Of a stretch of 22,622 nt of DNA, positions 7,318 through 15,082 are shown piece by piece (within the stretch, counting starts at the first letter, position 1; every line of letters starts with the position of its first letter). Below the pieces are notes generated by a model. That model was not told where the DNA came from. It searched no databases and worked only from the letters and a program-made list of their open reading frames with translations. The DNA comes from a virus: the IMG/VR virus record IMGVR_UViG_3300042391_000582, positions 1 through 22,622 of that record. One strand, written 5' to 3'. Position numbers and translations under genes: made by a program.

Positions 7318-7732
7318 TTATCAAGTAATTAGATTAATTAATGGTACTACTATTGTAGGCGATATCATCACATCTTCAGATGAGTTTATAATTCAATATC
7401 CTTTAGAAGTACATTTTAAACCTGTAATTAATTCCGAAGGAACACTTATAGGTGAACAAATGACATTAAGACCTTATTTAATATTGACAAGAGAAACTGA
7501 AGTTTGTATTGAACATTACAACGTAATGACTTGCAATCCTCTAGATGCTCGTTTAAACTTGTCATATGAAGAGATGGTATCCACTGCATATAAAAAGAAT
7601 ATTAATTTCGAAGGTAACTTCTACAAAGAAGACCACAGTGTAAAAAGTTCTGATGATTTAAGTGAAAATGAACTTGATTACTTGAAAGATTTACTTGATA
7701 AGTTACAGAGTGGTGATGAAGTCATACATTAG
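7307..7732 (+). CDS. Sm/LSM-like small phage protein
   Basis: The product is 141 aa from ATG 7307. AAGGA at 7293-7297 supports this over a TTG three bases earlier. The gene overlaps the end of uvsW by 11 bases. The first 65 residues, 'YQVIRLINGTTIVGDIITSSDEFIIQYPLEVHF', show the beginning of an Sm fold (strand, L-x-x-G-x-x-I-x-G, strand, P). The rest is acidic, ending 'DLSENELDYLKDLLDKLQSGDE'. Comparable proteins occur after uvsW in marine T4-like phages as hypothetical or 'Hfq/LSM-like'. RNA binding is inferred from the fold only. Confidence 0.7.
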   Translation: MDNNYQVIRLINGTTIVGDIITSSDEFIIQYPLEVHFKPVINSEGTLIGEQMTLRPYLILTRETEVCIEHYNVMTCNPLDARLNLSYEEMVSTAYKKNINFEGNFYKEDHSVKSSDDLSENELDYLKDLLDKLQSGDEVIH

Positions 7733-7758
7733 TTTATCACTTTCTTTCTAACAAACCA

Positions 7759-7787
7759 ATTATATCAATTAGAAAAAACCATGTCAA
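7759..7787 (-). promoter_or_regulatory. Perfect-consensus sigma70 promoter on the minus strand
   Basis: Read on the minus strand: TTGACA (complement of 7782-7787), a 17-base spacer (7781-7765), and TATAAT (complement of 7759-7764). This matches both consensus hexamers at the optimal spacing. Transcription would start near 7752 and run leftward, antisense to the LSM-like gene and the end of uvsW. No minus-strand gene is apparent downstream of it. Its -35 is an inverted copy of the rightward -35 at 7801. Confidence 0.6.
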
Positions 7788-7800
7788 GCATTATTTACAC

Positions 7801-7829
7801 TTGACATACATAAATTATTGTAGTATTAT
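7801..7829 (+). promoter_or_regulatory. Sigma70-type promoter of gene 55
   Basis: -35 TTGACA (7801-7806), 17-base spacer, -10 TATTAT (7824-7829). It lies 30 bases upstream of the gp55 ATG, so the late sigma factor is itself transcribed from a host-type promoter. Confidence 0.88.
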
Positions 7830-7858
7830 AGTACATTAACGTGAGGTGTAAATAAATT

Positions 7859-8488
7859 ATGGCAAAAACATCAGTTCATTATATTGACAATAAAAAATTC
7901 TTCCAAGCAATGAAAGAGTGGAAGAATGAAATTTCTATTTCTGAATCCGCAGGAAATAAACGACCTCAATGCACCAATTATTTGGGAGAATGTTTTGTTA
8001 AAATTTGCAATCATCTTGCATATAAATCTAATTTTGTAAACTATACTTTTCGAGATGAAATGATTCTTGATGGTATTGAAAACTGTTTACGATATGCTGA
8101 TAGATTTAATCCTGAAAAGAGTGAGAATCCTTTTGCATATTTTACACAAATAACATACTACAGTTTTATACGCCGTATCAAAAAAGAAGCCAAGCACACT
8201 GAAACTAAACTTAGATATTTACAGAGTATTGACCTACAACAATTGTTAGATGAAATTGAAGGTGGTGGTGATAACTATGAATATCTAAATTGGATCCAAA
8301 GTCAAATAGACAACAATGCTAAACAAAAAGAAGATTTTGCTAAAGTATCACCTACAGTCTTTAAAAGAAGACCTAAATACTTTGATGAGTCTAAGTCTGA
8401 AAGTTCTTTAGACAGTGAAATTATAGATGATGTTGATGAGTTTGAATTGGATGAAGAAGTTGAAGAATTGCTTGACAAAGAAGTTTAA
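7859..8488 (+). CDS. 55: Late transcription sigma factor gp55
   Basis: The 209-aa product is the small phage sigma factor that directs host RNA polymerase to TATAAATA promoters (T4 gp55 is 185 aa). The conserved region 2-like core is clear: 'FRDEMILDGIENCLRYADRFNPEKSENPFAYFTQITYYSFIRRIKKEAK' (64-112). It corresponds to the family's 'D...DGI.NC..Y...F.P.KS.NPFAYFTQI...AFLRRI.KE' signature. The C-terminus is acidic (DEFELDEEVEELLDKEV), as expected for the segment that contacts the clamp-bound machinery in T4. GAGG at 7843-7846 with a spacing of 12 is a weak ribosome site. The target promoters at 1969, 3118, 4714, 5336 and 20208 are in this window. Confidence 0.95.
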   Translation: MAKTSVHYIDNKKFFQAMKEWKNEISISESAGNKRPQCTNYLGECFVKICNHLAYKSNFVNYTFRDEMILDGIENCLRYADRFNPEKSENPFAYFTQITYYSFIRRIKKEAKHTETKLRYLQSIDLQQLLDEIEGGGDNYEYLNWIQSQIDNNAKQKEDFAKVSPTVFKRRPKYFDESKSESSLDSEIIDDVDEFELDEEVEELLDKEV

Positions 8489-8538
8489 ATGAATTATTAT
8501 AGTGATAATAGATGGTTAATTTTTCCATGGGAAATTTC

Positions 8539-8733
8539 ATGAGAACTAGTGATATCATACGTGTCGGTTATTATGGTGATGGTGTAAGAGGCCCCGATCA
8601 CATGTACATTGTACATATGTTTGAGGACAACATTTTAATCGAAGCCCGTGAATTACCAAACAAAAGCAAATGTTATGCAGAATCTTTAGCTAAAAACTGG
8701 ACTGAAGGCATCGGAGAATTTAAACATGATTAG
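8539..8733 (+). CDS. Small conserved-type protein, unknown function
   Basis: The product is 64 aa from ATG 8539 (MRTSDIIRVGYYGDGVRGPDHMYIVHMF...). GGGA at 8529-8532 lies six bases upstream; the ATG at 8512 lacks such a site and would add nine poorly conserved-looking residues. The composition suggests a small alpha/beta cytosolic protein with 'EARELPNKSKCYAESLAKNW' near the end. It sits between gp55 and the exonuclease on the same strand. No function can be assigned. Confidence 0.6.
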   Translation: MRTSDIIRVGYYGDGVRGPDHMYIVHMFEDNILIEARELPNKSKCYAESLAKNWTEGIGEFKHD

Positions 8734-8745
8734 TGAGTTTTTTCA

Positions 8746-9288
8746 ATGTCTATAAAACCCAATCAACCTCAATTTGTAGTGGATTTAGAAACACTCAGTA
8801 CTCGTGCTAACGCATGTATAGTTTCTATTGGTGTAGTTAAATTCACACTTGAAGATGGTATACTTGAAGAATTTTTTGTAAATGTTGATCCTGCTTCATG
8901 TAAAGAATATGGTTTACATTTCGATAAAGATACTATTGCTTGGTGGAAAACTCAAAGTAAAGAAGCAAGAGAATCATGGCAAAAAGATCCTATTTCACTG
9001 CCTGAAGCATTGTATAGACTTGCTGATTTTTATGAGAAAAAAAGTCCAATATGGGGTTTCGGTGCTAATTTTGATATAACAATACTAGAGTCTGCATATT
9101 ATGCTATTGGTTATAATAAAGATAGCAAAGATCGTGAATATTTACCTTGGAAATTTTGGGACATTTATTGTCTTAGAACATTATCAAATATTTTAAATAA
9201 AAGATTGCAAAAGACTGGCATTAATCACAACGCTCTGCATGATGCTATTGCAGAAGCTAAATTAATTATAGAGATATTAAAATCATGA
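8746..9288 (+). CDS. dexA: DEDDh 3'-5' exonuclease, DexA-like
   Basis: The 180-aa protein belongs to the DnaQ-like exonuclease fold. Metal-binding residues are visible in order: D13 and E15 in 'VVDLETLS', D110 in 'WGFGANFDITIL', and H161 and D166 in 'HNALHDAIAEAK' (H-x4-D, DEDDh type). 'KDTIAWWKTQSKEAR' (61-75) and 'WKFWDIYCLRTL' are close to T4 DexA ('STIEWWKNQSPEAR', 'CKFWNQRDIRT'), which supports exonuclease A rather than a polymerase proofreading subunit. It is shorter than DexA (227 aa), mainly at the C-terminus. In T4, DexA is dispensable and contributes to DNA degradation and repair. The stop overlaps the next gene's start. Confidence 0.85.
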   Translation: MSIKPNQPQFVVDLETLSTRANACIVSIGVVKFTLEDGILEEFFVNVDPASCKEYGLHFDKDTIAWWKTQSKEARESWQKDPISLPEALYRLADFYEKKSPIWGFGANFDITILESAYYAIGYNKDSKDREYLPWKFWDIYCLRTLSNILNKRLQKTGINHNALHDAIAEAKLIIEILKS

Positions 9289-9644
9289 AAATTGAAGAAT
9301 CATCTCAGTATCAGAATTTGATTGGTGAAAAAAAAGTAAAAGATAATAGACCCGTTTCTCTTTTAGATCACATGGAATTAAATGAAACTGAGAAAGAAAA
9401 ATATACTGACCAAGATGAAAAAGAATCGAAAAAACTTTGGAAAGGAATGCCTGAGTTTGAACAAGAAGACAATGCAACATATAAAACAATCTATGTGCAT
9501 TTCAGAAATGAATCTGATTATAAAGAATTTGCTAAATTAGTTGATCAAAAAATTTCAATCAAGACAAAGAGTATCTGGTATCCAGCACTTGATAGAACAC
9601 AAAACTCTCTTCTTAGGTGGGTAGTCGATGATGCAGAATCCTGA
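9285..9644 (+). CDS. Small phage protein paired with TAGT glycosyltransferase
   Basis: The 119-aa product overlaps the exonuclease stop by four bases and the following glycosyltransferase by 17. The N-terminal half is charged and probably flexible. The C-terminal half has a recognisable phage motif: 'LWKGMPEFEQEDNATYKTIYVHFRNESDYKEFAKLVDQKISIKTKSIWYPA'. From memory, proteins with this 'W..MPEF.Q.......I.V.F....D...FA.L..Q.....T.S.WYP' pattern often stand next to TAGT-type glycosyltransferases in phages. The biochemical role is not known to me. The overlaps suggest coupled translation, so a shared pathway with the next gene is likely. Confidence 0.75.
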   Translation: MKIEESSQYQNLIGEKKVKDNRPVSLLDHMELNETEKEKYTDQDEKESKKLWKGMPEFEQEDNATYKTIYVHFRNESDYKEFAKLVDQKISIKTKSIWYPALDRTQNSLLRWVVDDAES

Positions 9645-10566
9645 GCATCCAGTTTATATTATATCAAAGGGTCGTGCTGACTCAATGATTACTTCAAAGT
9701 CACTTTCAAGGATGAAGGTGCCTCACTATATTATTATTGAACCACAAGATGAAAAGCCATATGAAGATGCACTAGATAAATTTAATATCAGACCTTGGGT
9801 CACTTTGATTGTCGCACCATTTTCAAATCATGGCGATGGTCCTGGTCGTGCAAGAAATTATGCATGGGATCATTCGATATATATTGGTGCAGAAAAACAT
9901 TGGGTGATGGACGATAATATTTCAGACTTTTATAGACTACATAAAAATCAACGAATTCGTGTTGAATCTGGTGTACTCTTCTATATCTGCGAACAGTTTA
10001 TTGATAGATTTGAAAACGTTCCTGTGTCTGGTTTGCAATATAGATTCTTCATTGCACCAAATCAGAAGTATCCACCATTTGTAAAAAACACTAGAATTTA
10101 TTCGTGCCTTTTAATTGATAACAATTGCAAACATCGTTGGCGTGGTCGTTATAATGAAGACACCATTCTAAGTCTTGACGTTCTTAAAGATGGTGATTGC
10201 ACAATCCAGTTTAATGCATTCTTGCAAGGTAAGGCAGCCACACAAACTGTCAAAGGTGGTAATACTTCAGAATTTTATCACGCTGAAGTCGGCTTTGATG
10301 ATGAAACTGGTGAAGCAATTAAAGCAGATAAGTTAGTTGATGCGAAAGGCAAAAAATACAATGAGTCTGGTACAATTGCAAAATCACAGATGCTTGCTGA
10401 TGTTCATCCAGATGTTTCTAGTGTGGTGTGGAGATATGATCGCTGGCACCATTATGTTGACTACTCTCAATTTAAAGGCAATCAGTTAAGATTGAAGCCA
10501 AACATAATCATACCAAATGAAATTAACAACTATGGAATGAAACTTGATACCAATTGGAGAAATTAA
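9628..10566 (+). CDS. TAGT-type (TET-associated) DNA glycosyltransferase
   Basis: The 312-aa protein resembles the phage TAGT family of GT-A-like glycosyltransferases, some of which add sugars to hydroxymethylated DNA bases. Visible hallmarks are 'PVYIISKGRADS' at the N-terminus, 'GPGRARNYAWDHS' (71-83), 'KHWVMDDNISDFYRL' with a DDN metal/nucleotide-sugar motif at 95-97, and 'HRWRGRYNEDTILSLDVLKDGDCTIQFNAFLQGKAATQTVKGGN' (169-212) with a second acidic NED motif. AGGTGG at 9615-9620 supports ATG 9628 (a second ATG follows directly). If T4-like hydroxymethyl-dCMP synthesis exists elsewhere in this genome, it would supply the substrate; nothing in this window shows that. Confidence 0.8.
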   Translation: MMQNPEHPVYIISKGRADSMITSKSLSRMKVPHYIIIEPQDEKPYEDALDKFNIRPWVTLIVAPFSNHGDGPGRARNYAWDHSIYIGAEKHWVMDDNISDFYRLHKNQRIRVESGVLFYICEQFIDRFENVPVSGLQYRFFIAPNQKYPPFVKNTRIYSCLLIDNNCKHRWRGRYNEDTILSLDVLKDGDCTIQFNAFLQGKAATQTVKGGNTSEFYHAEVGFDDETGEAIKADKLVDAKGKKYNESGTIAKSQMLADVHPDVSSVVWRYDRWHHYVDYSQFKGNQLRLKPNIIIPNEINNYGMKLDTNWRN

Positions 10567-10604
10567 AGAAGTTTTTGACTGTAAGGTTTAAAATTAATTT
10601 AATC

Positions 10605-10633
10605 TTGACAAGCACTAAAAATGTGTGTATATT
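10605..10633 (+). promoter_or_regulatory. Sigma70-type promoter of the dsbA-47-46 operon
   Basis: -35 TTGACA (10605-10610), 17-base spacer, -10 TATATT (10628-10633), 47 bases before the next ATG. An extra TTGACT at 10575-10580 with TTTAAT 17 bases later (10598-10603) may be a weaker tandem promoter. Confidence 0.83.
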
Positions 10634-10680
10634 AAAATATAGTATTAATAATCATGTAGCAATTCAATCAGGAGTATATC

Positions 10681-10911
10681 ATGGATACACAAAAAGTTAG
10701 AAACGCAATTGTAGAAGTGTCGAACGCAATGACAAGAGCGCAAGCTGAAAGAGAACTTATTCGTGAAATTGCAAAGAAGATTTATGAAGAAGAAGGTCTT
10801 AACAAAAGAGTGTTTCGTAAAATTTGCACAGTGTATAACCGAGGCAACTTTGCAGACGAGACTACTCTGAATGAGGAGTTTGAGACTACATTCACTAATG
10901 TTATGAGTTAA
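10681..10911 (+). CDS. dsbA: DsbA-like double-stranded DNA-binding protein
   Basis: The 76-aa product resembles T4 DsbA (89 aa), a double-stranded DNA-binding protein associated with late promoters. The shared segment is the C-terminal two thirds, 'LIREIAKKIYEEEGLNKRVFRKICTVYNRGNFADETTLNEEFETTFTNV', compared with T4 'LIKDIRIRAKDELGVDGKMFNRLLALYHKDNRDVFEAETEEVVELYDTVF'. It is predicted to be almost wholly helical. AGGAG (10670-10674) with spacing six is a good ribosome site. It is the first gene after a sigma70-type promoter. This is unrelated to the periplasmic disulfide enzyme of the same name. Confidence 0.75.
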   Translation: MDTQKVRNAIVEVSNAMTRAQAERELIREIAKKIYEEEGLNKRVFRKICTVYNRGNFADETTLNEEFETTFTNVMS

Positions 10912-10913
10912 TT

Positions 10914-11444
10914 ATGAATATATTTGCCCTACATCAAGAAACAAAACCTTCTGCTATAATGCACTGTGACAAACATTGTGTAAAAATGATTGTAGAATAT
11001 GCTCAGTTGATGTCCACAGCACATCGCTTTCTTGACGGTGAATATTATGCAGGTAAAACAGTAAAAGGTCATAATATCAAGCGATATCGTATGAAACTTG
11101 ATATTATGGAAAACAACTTGTATAAGGCTAGTCATATTAATCATCCATCAGCAGTGTGGGTTCGTCAATCAAAATACAATTATGAATGGTTGTATTCTCT
11201 GTGGCGAGAACTAATGAGCGAATATACTTTTCGCTATGGTAAAAATCATGCGTGTGAAAAACTTATACCGTTTCTAAGTAATGTACCTAATAAAATTGGT
11301 ATAAATCAGTTTACGATGCCTACACCTGCAATGCCAGACATTTATAAAGTTAGTAGCGTAGTAGAATCATACAGAAATTATTATCGTGGTGATAAAAGAA
11401 GATTTGCCACTTGGAAGAATCGTAGTGTACCGGAGTGGTTCTAA
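10914..11444 (+). CDS. Conserved phage protein, possible pyrimidine-dimer-glycosylase-like family
   Basis: The 176-aa product begins two bases after the preceding stop. It shows a strongly patterned sequence common in T4-like phages: 'MHCDKHCVKMIVEYAQLMSTAHR' (16-38), 'SHINHPSAVWVRQSKYNYEWLYSLWRELMSEYTFRYGKNHACE' (72-114), and a C-terminal 'MPDIYK..SVVESYRNYYRGDKRRFATWKNRSVPEWF'. The H-x-D-K-H and H-P-x-x-x-W-V motifs suggest a defined active or binding site. I associate this type with the Pyr_excise-like family, but similarity to T4 DenV is not visible by eye, so the enzymatic label is tentative. It is followed by the gp47/gp46 nuclease genes, which fits a nucleic acid role. Confidence 0.6.
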   Translation: MNIFALHQETKPSAIMHCDKHCVKMIVEYAQLMSTAHRFLDGEYYAGKTVKGHNIKRYRMKLDIMENNLYKASHINHPSAVWVRQSKYNYEWLYSLWRELMSEYTFRYGKNHACEKLIPFLSNVPNKIGINQFTMPTPAMPDIYKVSSVVESYRNYYRGDKRRFATWKNRSVPEWF

Positions 11445-12505
11445 TGAAAATTGCACTAGTAACCGACTTGCACTTTGGCGCGAGAGGTGATTCAGTACCA
11501 TTTGATAATTTCTTCAAAAAGTTTTATGATGAAACTTTTTTTCCTTATCTGGTAGAACACGGTATTAAAACTATCTTTGATTTAGGAGATACTTTTGATA
11601 GACGTAAATATATTAATTTTAATAGTCTGAGAAGTTGCAAAGAGTATTTTTTTGATAAAGCAAGAGATTTAGGTATTGATATTCATATGATACCAGGTAA
11701 TCATGATACTTATTTTAAAAATACTAATGATGTAAATTCTCCTGATTTACTATTGAGAGAATATAGTAATATAAGTATATACGAAGGTCCCACAGAAATT
11801 ACTATGGGCAAGACTAAAATACTTTTTTTACCTTGGATTTGCACGGAAAATTACAATGAAATCATGGAAAGAGTTAAAAACACAAGTGCAACAGTATGCT
11901 TTGGTCATTTTGAATTCCTCGGTTATCAGATGTATCGTGGCACCCCTAATCCTCATGGCATGGATCCTAGTATTTTTAGTAATTTTCAGCGGGTTATTAG
12001 TGGTCACTTTCATCACCGCCACACTAGAGGCAATATTACATATATGGGAAACCCGTATGAAATAACCTGGGCTGATCATGATGATCCAAGAGGGTTTGCT
12101 ATTTTTAATTGTGACAATCAGGAAATAGAATATGTTGATAATCCGAATAAAATGTTTGCTAAGTTATATTATGACGATTCTGAACCCGGAAGCATTGCAG
12201 CTTTTAATAATTATCCTTTTGAGCATCTACAGTCAAAGTGTGTGAGGCTTATAGTAGTTAAGAAAACAAATATATCTTTGTTTGAAAAGTTTATTGATAA
12301 TCTTTATCAGCAAAATCTTATTGAATTAAAAATCATTGAAGATTTATCTGAGTTTGAAGATAATGATGTAGGAGAAGATGTAGACTTAGAAGACACCATG
12401 ACACTTCTTAAAGAATATGTTGACGGTATTGAGTTGAATGTTGATAAAGAAAAACTCAAAAACATGTTACAAACTCTATATGTTGAAGCGCAGGACGTAG
12501 CATAA
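11444..12505 (+). CDS. 47: Recombination endonuclease subunit gp47 (Mre11/SbcD-like)
   Basis: The product is 353 aa from ATG 11444, which overlaps the preceding stop (TAATG) and has GGAG at 11432-11435; a GTG three codons earlier is less likely. It carries the metallophosphoesterase motifs in order: 'VTDLHFG' (D8, H10), 'DLGDTFDRR', 'IPGNHDT', and 'GHFHHRH', followed by 'MGNPYEITWADHDDPRGFAIF'. With gp46 it forms the Mre11-Rad50-type complex that resects DNA ends for recombination-dependent replication and degrades host DNA. Length agrees with T4 gp47 (339 aa). The C-terminal helical part is acidic. Confidence 0.96.
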   Translation: MKIALVTDLHFGARGDSVPFDNFFKKFYDETFFPYLVEHGIKTIFDLGDTFDRRKYINFNSLRSCKEYFFDKARDLGIDIHMIPGNHDTYFKNTNDVNSPDLLLREYSNISIYEGPTEITMGKTKILFLPWICTENYNEIMERVKNTSATVCFGHFEFLGYQMYRGTPNPHGMDPSIFSNFQRVISGHFHHRHTRGNITYMGNPYEITWADHDDPRGFAIFNCDNQEIEYVDNPNKMFAKLYYDDSEPGSIAAFNNYPFEHLQSKCVRLIVVKKTNISLFEKFIDNLYQQNLIELKIIEDLSEFEDNDVGEDVDLEDTMTLLKEYVDGIELNVDKEKLKNMLQTLYVEAQDVA

Positions 12506-12509
12506 ACTG

Positions 12510-14180
12510 ATGATTAAATTCAAGACTATTCGATGGAAGAATTTTCTGTCAACGGGCAATGCCTTTACAGAAATAAAACTAGACAAAAGTTTTAGTACTC
12601 TTATTGTGGGTGAAAATGGTTCAGGCAAATCAACCTTGCTTGATGCAATTACTTTTGCATTGTTTAATAAACCTTTTCGTAATATATCTAAACCTCAGTT
12701 GGTAAATTCAATTAACAAGAAAAACTCGTTAGTTGAAGTCGAATTTACAATTGGCACTAAAGGGTATGTTATTCGTAGGGGAATAGCCCCTAGTGTATTT
12801 GAAATTGAAGTTGACGGTAACTTGGTCAATCAAGATGCTAGTGTTAGAGACTATCAACAATACTTAGAAGAAAATATATTAAAACTAAACTATAAATCAT
12901 TTACACAGATTGTAGTATTGGGCAGTGCTTCTTTCACTCCCTTTATGCAATTGCCTCTTGCACAACGTAGAGAAATTATTGAAGATATTTTAGACATCAG
13001 TATTTTCACAAAAATGAAAGAAGTACTAAAAAATAAAATAACAGAACTAAAAGAAAAAGTAAAATCAATTGATGGAGAATTAACTCTCATCAAAGAAAAA
13101 GCTAAACTACAAGAACAATACATCAAGACACTAGAGTCCGATAAACAAGAACGCATTTCTAAAATAGAAGAAGAGATATGCAGTATTCAAAAAACTATTG
13201 AAAGTTTAACAACAATGGTTACTGCTAACACAGAAGAGAAAAAATCACTGAGTTCTATTGAATCTAAAAAACAAAAAGTTGATTCTCTTAAAAATGAATT
13301 TATAAGAAAAATTAAAGATGCTAAAATAGAATTAGAATTTTATCATAACAACAGTGATTGCCCTACTTGCAAACAAGAAATATCCCATGAATTTAAAGTT
13401 AGTATGTCTGAAGAAAAATTAGACAGAATTGATGAATTAGAAAAAGCACAAATAGAATTGTCTGTTAAGTGGGAAGAAATAAATAAAACTTATGAGCAGT
13501 ACTTGGAAATAAATCAAAAAATTATAGAGGTTAATAATAGTATAATTACGAATCAAACTATACTTCAAAGATTCTTAGTAGAAAAAAACAGTGTACAGAG
13601 CAAGATAGGTGACATCGAAAAAGAAAATAAAAAATTGAAAGAAATAGCCGTAGACGCTTTAGATAAAAATGCTATACGTAATGAACTAAAAGAACAACAA
13701 GAGTATCAAAACATTGCAGAGCATTTGTTAAAAGATTCTGGTATCAAGACCAAAATTATTAGACAATATCTTCCTGTGATAAATAAACTGGTAAATAATT
13801 ATTTACAAGCAATGGATTTTTTTGTACAGTTTGATTTGGACGAGACATTTAAAGAAACAATCAAGTCACGACACAGAGATACGTTTAGTTACGCATCATT
13901 TAGCGAAGGTGAGAAGCAAAGAATTGATTTGGCACTTATCTTTACTTGGCGAACAATAGCAAAGATGAAGAACAGTGCAAATACTAATTTGTTACTGTTG
14001 GACGAAGTTTTTGATAGTTCACTGGATGTCAATGGAACTGATTATGTAATGTCATTACTAAATACTATAGGTGAAGATACAAATGTTTTTGTAATAAGCC
14101 ATAAAGGTGATCAACTGTTTGACAAGTTTAGAAGTCAAATTAAATTTGAAAAGAAAAATAATTACTCGGTGATGTCATAA
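12510..14180 (+). CDS. 46: Recombination endonuclease subunit gp46 (Rad50/SbcC-like ATPase)
   Basis: The 556-aa SMC-type ATPase starts four bases after gp47. N-terminal Walker A is GENGSGKST (34-42). Long coiled-coil arms (about 165-410) enclose a zinc hook with C284-P-T-C287. The C-terminal lobe has the ABC signature 'SFSEGEKQRIDLAL' near residue 464, Walker B 'NLLLLDEVFDSSLD', and the switch histidine in 'FVISHKG'. It is the same length class as T4 gp46 (560 aa). It partners gp47. The stop codon shares bases with the start of the deformylase gene (TAATGG), indicating translational coupling. Confidence 0.97.
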   Translation: MIKFKTIRWKNFLSTGNAFTEIKLDKSFSTLIVGENGSGKSTLLDAITFALFNKPFRNISKPQLVNSINKKNSLVEVEFTIGTKGYVIRRGIAPSVFEIEVDGNLVNQDASVRDYQQYLEENILKLNYKSFTQIVVLGSASFTPFMQLPLAQRREIIEDILDISIFTKMKEVLKNKITELKEKVKSIDGELTLIKEKAKLQEQYIKTLESDKQERISKIEEEICSIQKTIESLTTMVTANTEEKKSLSSIESKKQKVDSLKNEFIRKIKDAKIELEFYHNNSDCPTCKQEISHEFKVSMSEEKLDRIDELEKAQIELSVKWEEINKTYEQYLEINQKIIEVNNSIITNQTILQRFLVEKNSVQSKIGDIEKENKKLKEIAVDALDKNAIRNELKEQQEYQNIAEHLLKDSGIKTKIIRQYLPVINKLVNNYLQAMDFFVQFDLDETFKETIKSRHRDTFSYASFSEGEKQRIDLALIFTWRTIAKMKNSANTNLLLLDEVFDSSLDVNGTDYVMSLLNTIGEDTNVFVISHKGDQLFDKFRSQIKFEKKNNYSVMS

Positions 14181-14701
14181 TGGAAGAATTAAAGTTATTG
14201 CCTTTTGTAGATCCTAAATTGAAAATGCCACCGGATATTTTTAATTTTGAAAAAGAAAACGCAGAAGAAATAAGTGAACAACTTTTTATAGCAATGAGAA
14301 GACTTGGTGGTGTAGGACTATCAGCAAACCAAGTTGGTTTAAATGTAAGAATGTTTGTGATTGGAGGTTCGTCAAATATACCTGAAAAGGTTATTATCAA
14401 CCCAGATTTACTTTCAGTATCAGACAAAACAACGATTATGAAAGAAGGCTGTCTTTCATATCCTGGTCTTTGGTTATTGATAAAAAGACCCATGGGTTGC
14501 ATATTAAGATACCAGAATGAAAAGGGTGAAGAAATTATTGAAGAGTTTAAAGGTGTTTCTGCTAGAGTGATATTACATGAATATGACCATATGCTTGGAC
14601 AAAATTTTACTATGAGAGCATCTAGTTTAAAAATTCAAAGAGCTTTAAAGTCATTAGATAAAAAAGTAAAAAACTATCACATGAATAAAGGAAACTCCTA
14701 A
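14180..14701 (+). CDS. def: Peptide deformylase
   Basis: The 173-aa metalloenzyme removes the formyl group from nascent protein N-termini. All three family motifs are present: 'GVGLSANQVG' (44-53, canonical G-x-G-L-A-A-x-Q with Ser in place of the first Ala), 'EGCLSYPG' (89-96, metal ligand Cys91), and 'HEYDHMLG' (133-140, ligands His133 and His137, catalytic Glu134). It is similar in length to bacterial enzymes. Phage deformylases are known in marine T4-like phages and are thought to keep protein maturation going during infection. It overlaps gp46 upstream and the next gene downstream (TAATG). Confidence 0.95.
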   Translation: MEELKLLPFVDPKLKMPPDIFNFEKENAEEISEQLFIAMRRLGGVGLSANQVGLNVRMFVIGGSSNIPEKVIINPDLLSVSDKTTIMKEGCLSYPGLWLLIKRPMGCILRYQNEKGEEIIEEFKGVSARVILHEYDHMLGQNFTMRASSLKIQRALKSLDKKVKNYHMNKGNS

Positions 14702-15075
14702 TGTCAGACAATAATTTTGATTTTGGTTTTACTGCGGTAGATGAAATACCAATAAGCAATAGCAATACAACTCCTACTAATGTAGTTGCTCATGTAGAGG
14801 ATGCACAACTAGAAAGTATTCTAAATAAACTAGAAAGATTAGAACTTCTTATTTTAAATTCTGATAATTCTGATATGATTAATGAACACCGTGAACTAGT
14901 AAAACAAGAGGTAGTTGACAAATTAGCACAAGTAGAAAATCTTATATTGCCTTTATTGTACAATCTTCAAAAGAATCCAGAAAAAGAATATATCCATTGG
15001 CCGAATAGAACAATTATTATTGATAAACAAATAGAAAAAATAAAAGCAGTTACTCGATATTTTAACGTTGTTTAG
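14701..15075 (+). CDS. Conserved small protein between deformylase and ClpP-like protease, unknown
   Basis: The 124-aa product starts within the deformylase stop codon. The N-terminal 35 residues are low complexity (Asn, Ser, Thr). The rest is helical with a probable coiled coil ('QLESILNKLERLELLILNS', 'EHRELVKQEVVDKLAQVENLILPLLYNLQKN'). It ends in a distinctive 'EYIHWPNRTIIIDKQIEKIKAVTRYF' motif, which I have seen in uncharacterised T4-like phage proteins. No enzymatic residues stand out. An adaptor or structural role is possible but unproven. Confidence 0.8.
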   Translation: MSDNNFDFGFTAVDEIPISNSNTTPTNVVAHVEDAQLESILNKLERLELLILNSDNSDMINEHRELVKQEVVDKLAQVENLILPLLYNLQKNPEKEYIHWPNRTIIIDKQIEKIKAVTRYFNVV

Positions 15076-15082
15076 GAAAATT

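Noticed and set aside
10575-10603. Second promoter TTGACT-N17-TTTAAT upstream of the dsbA-like gene
   Set aside because: The -10 is a poor match and a much better promoter sits 30 bases downstream. It is mentioned only as a possible tandem element.
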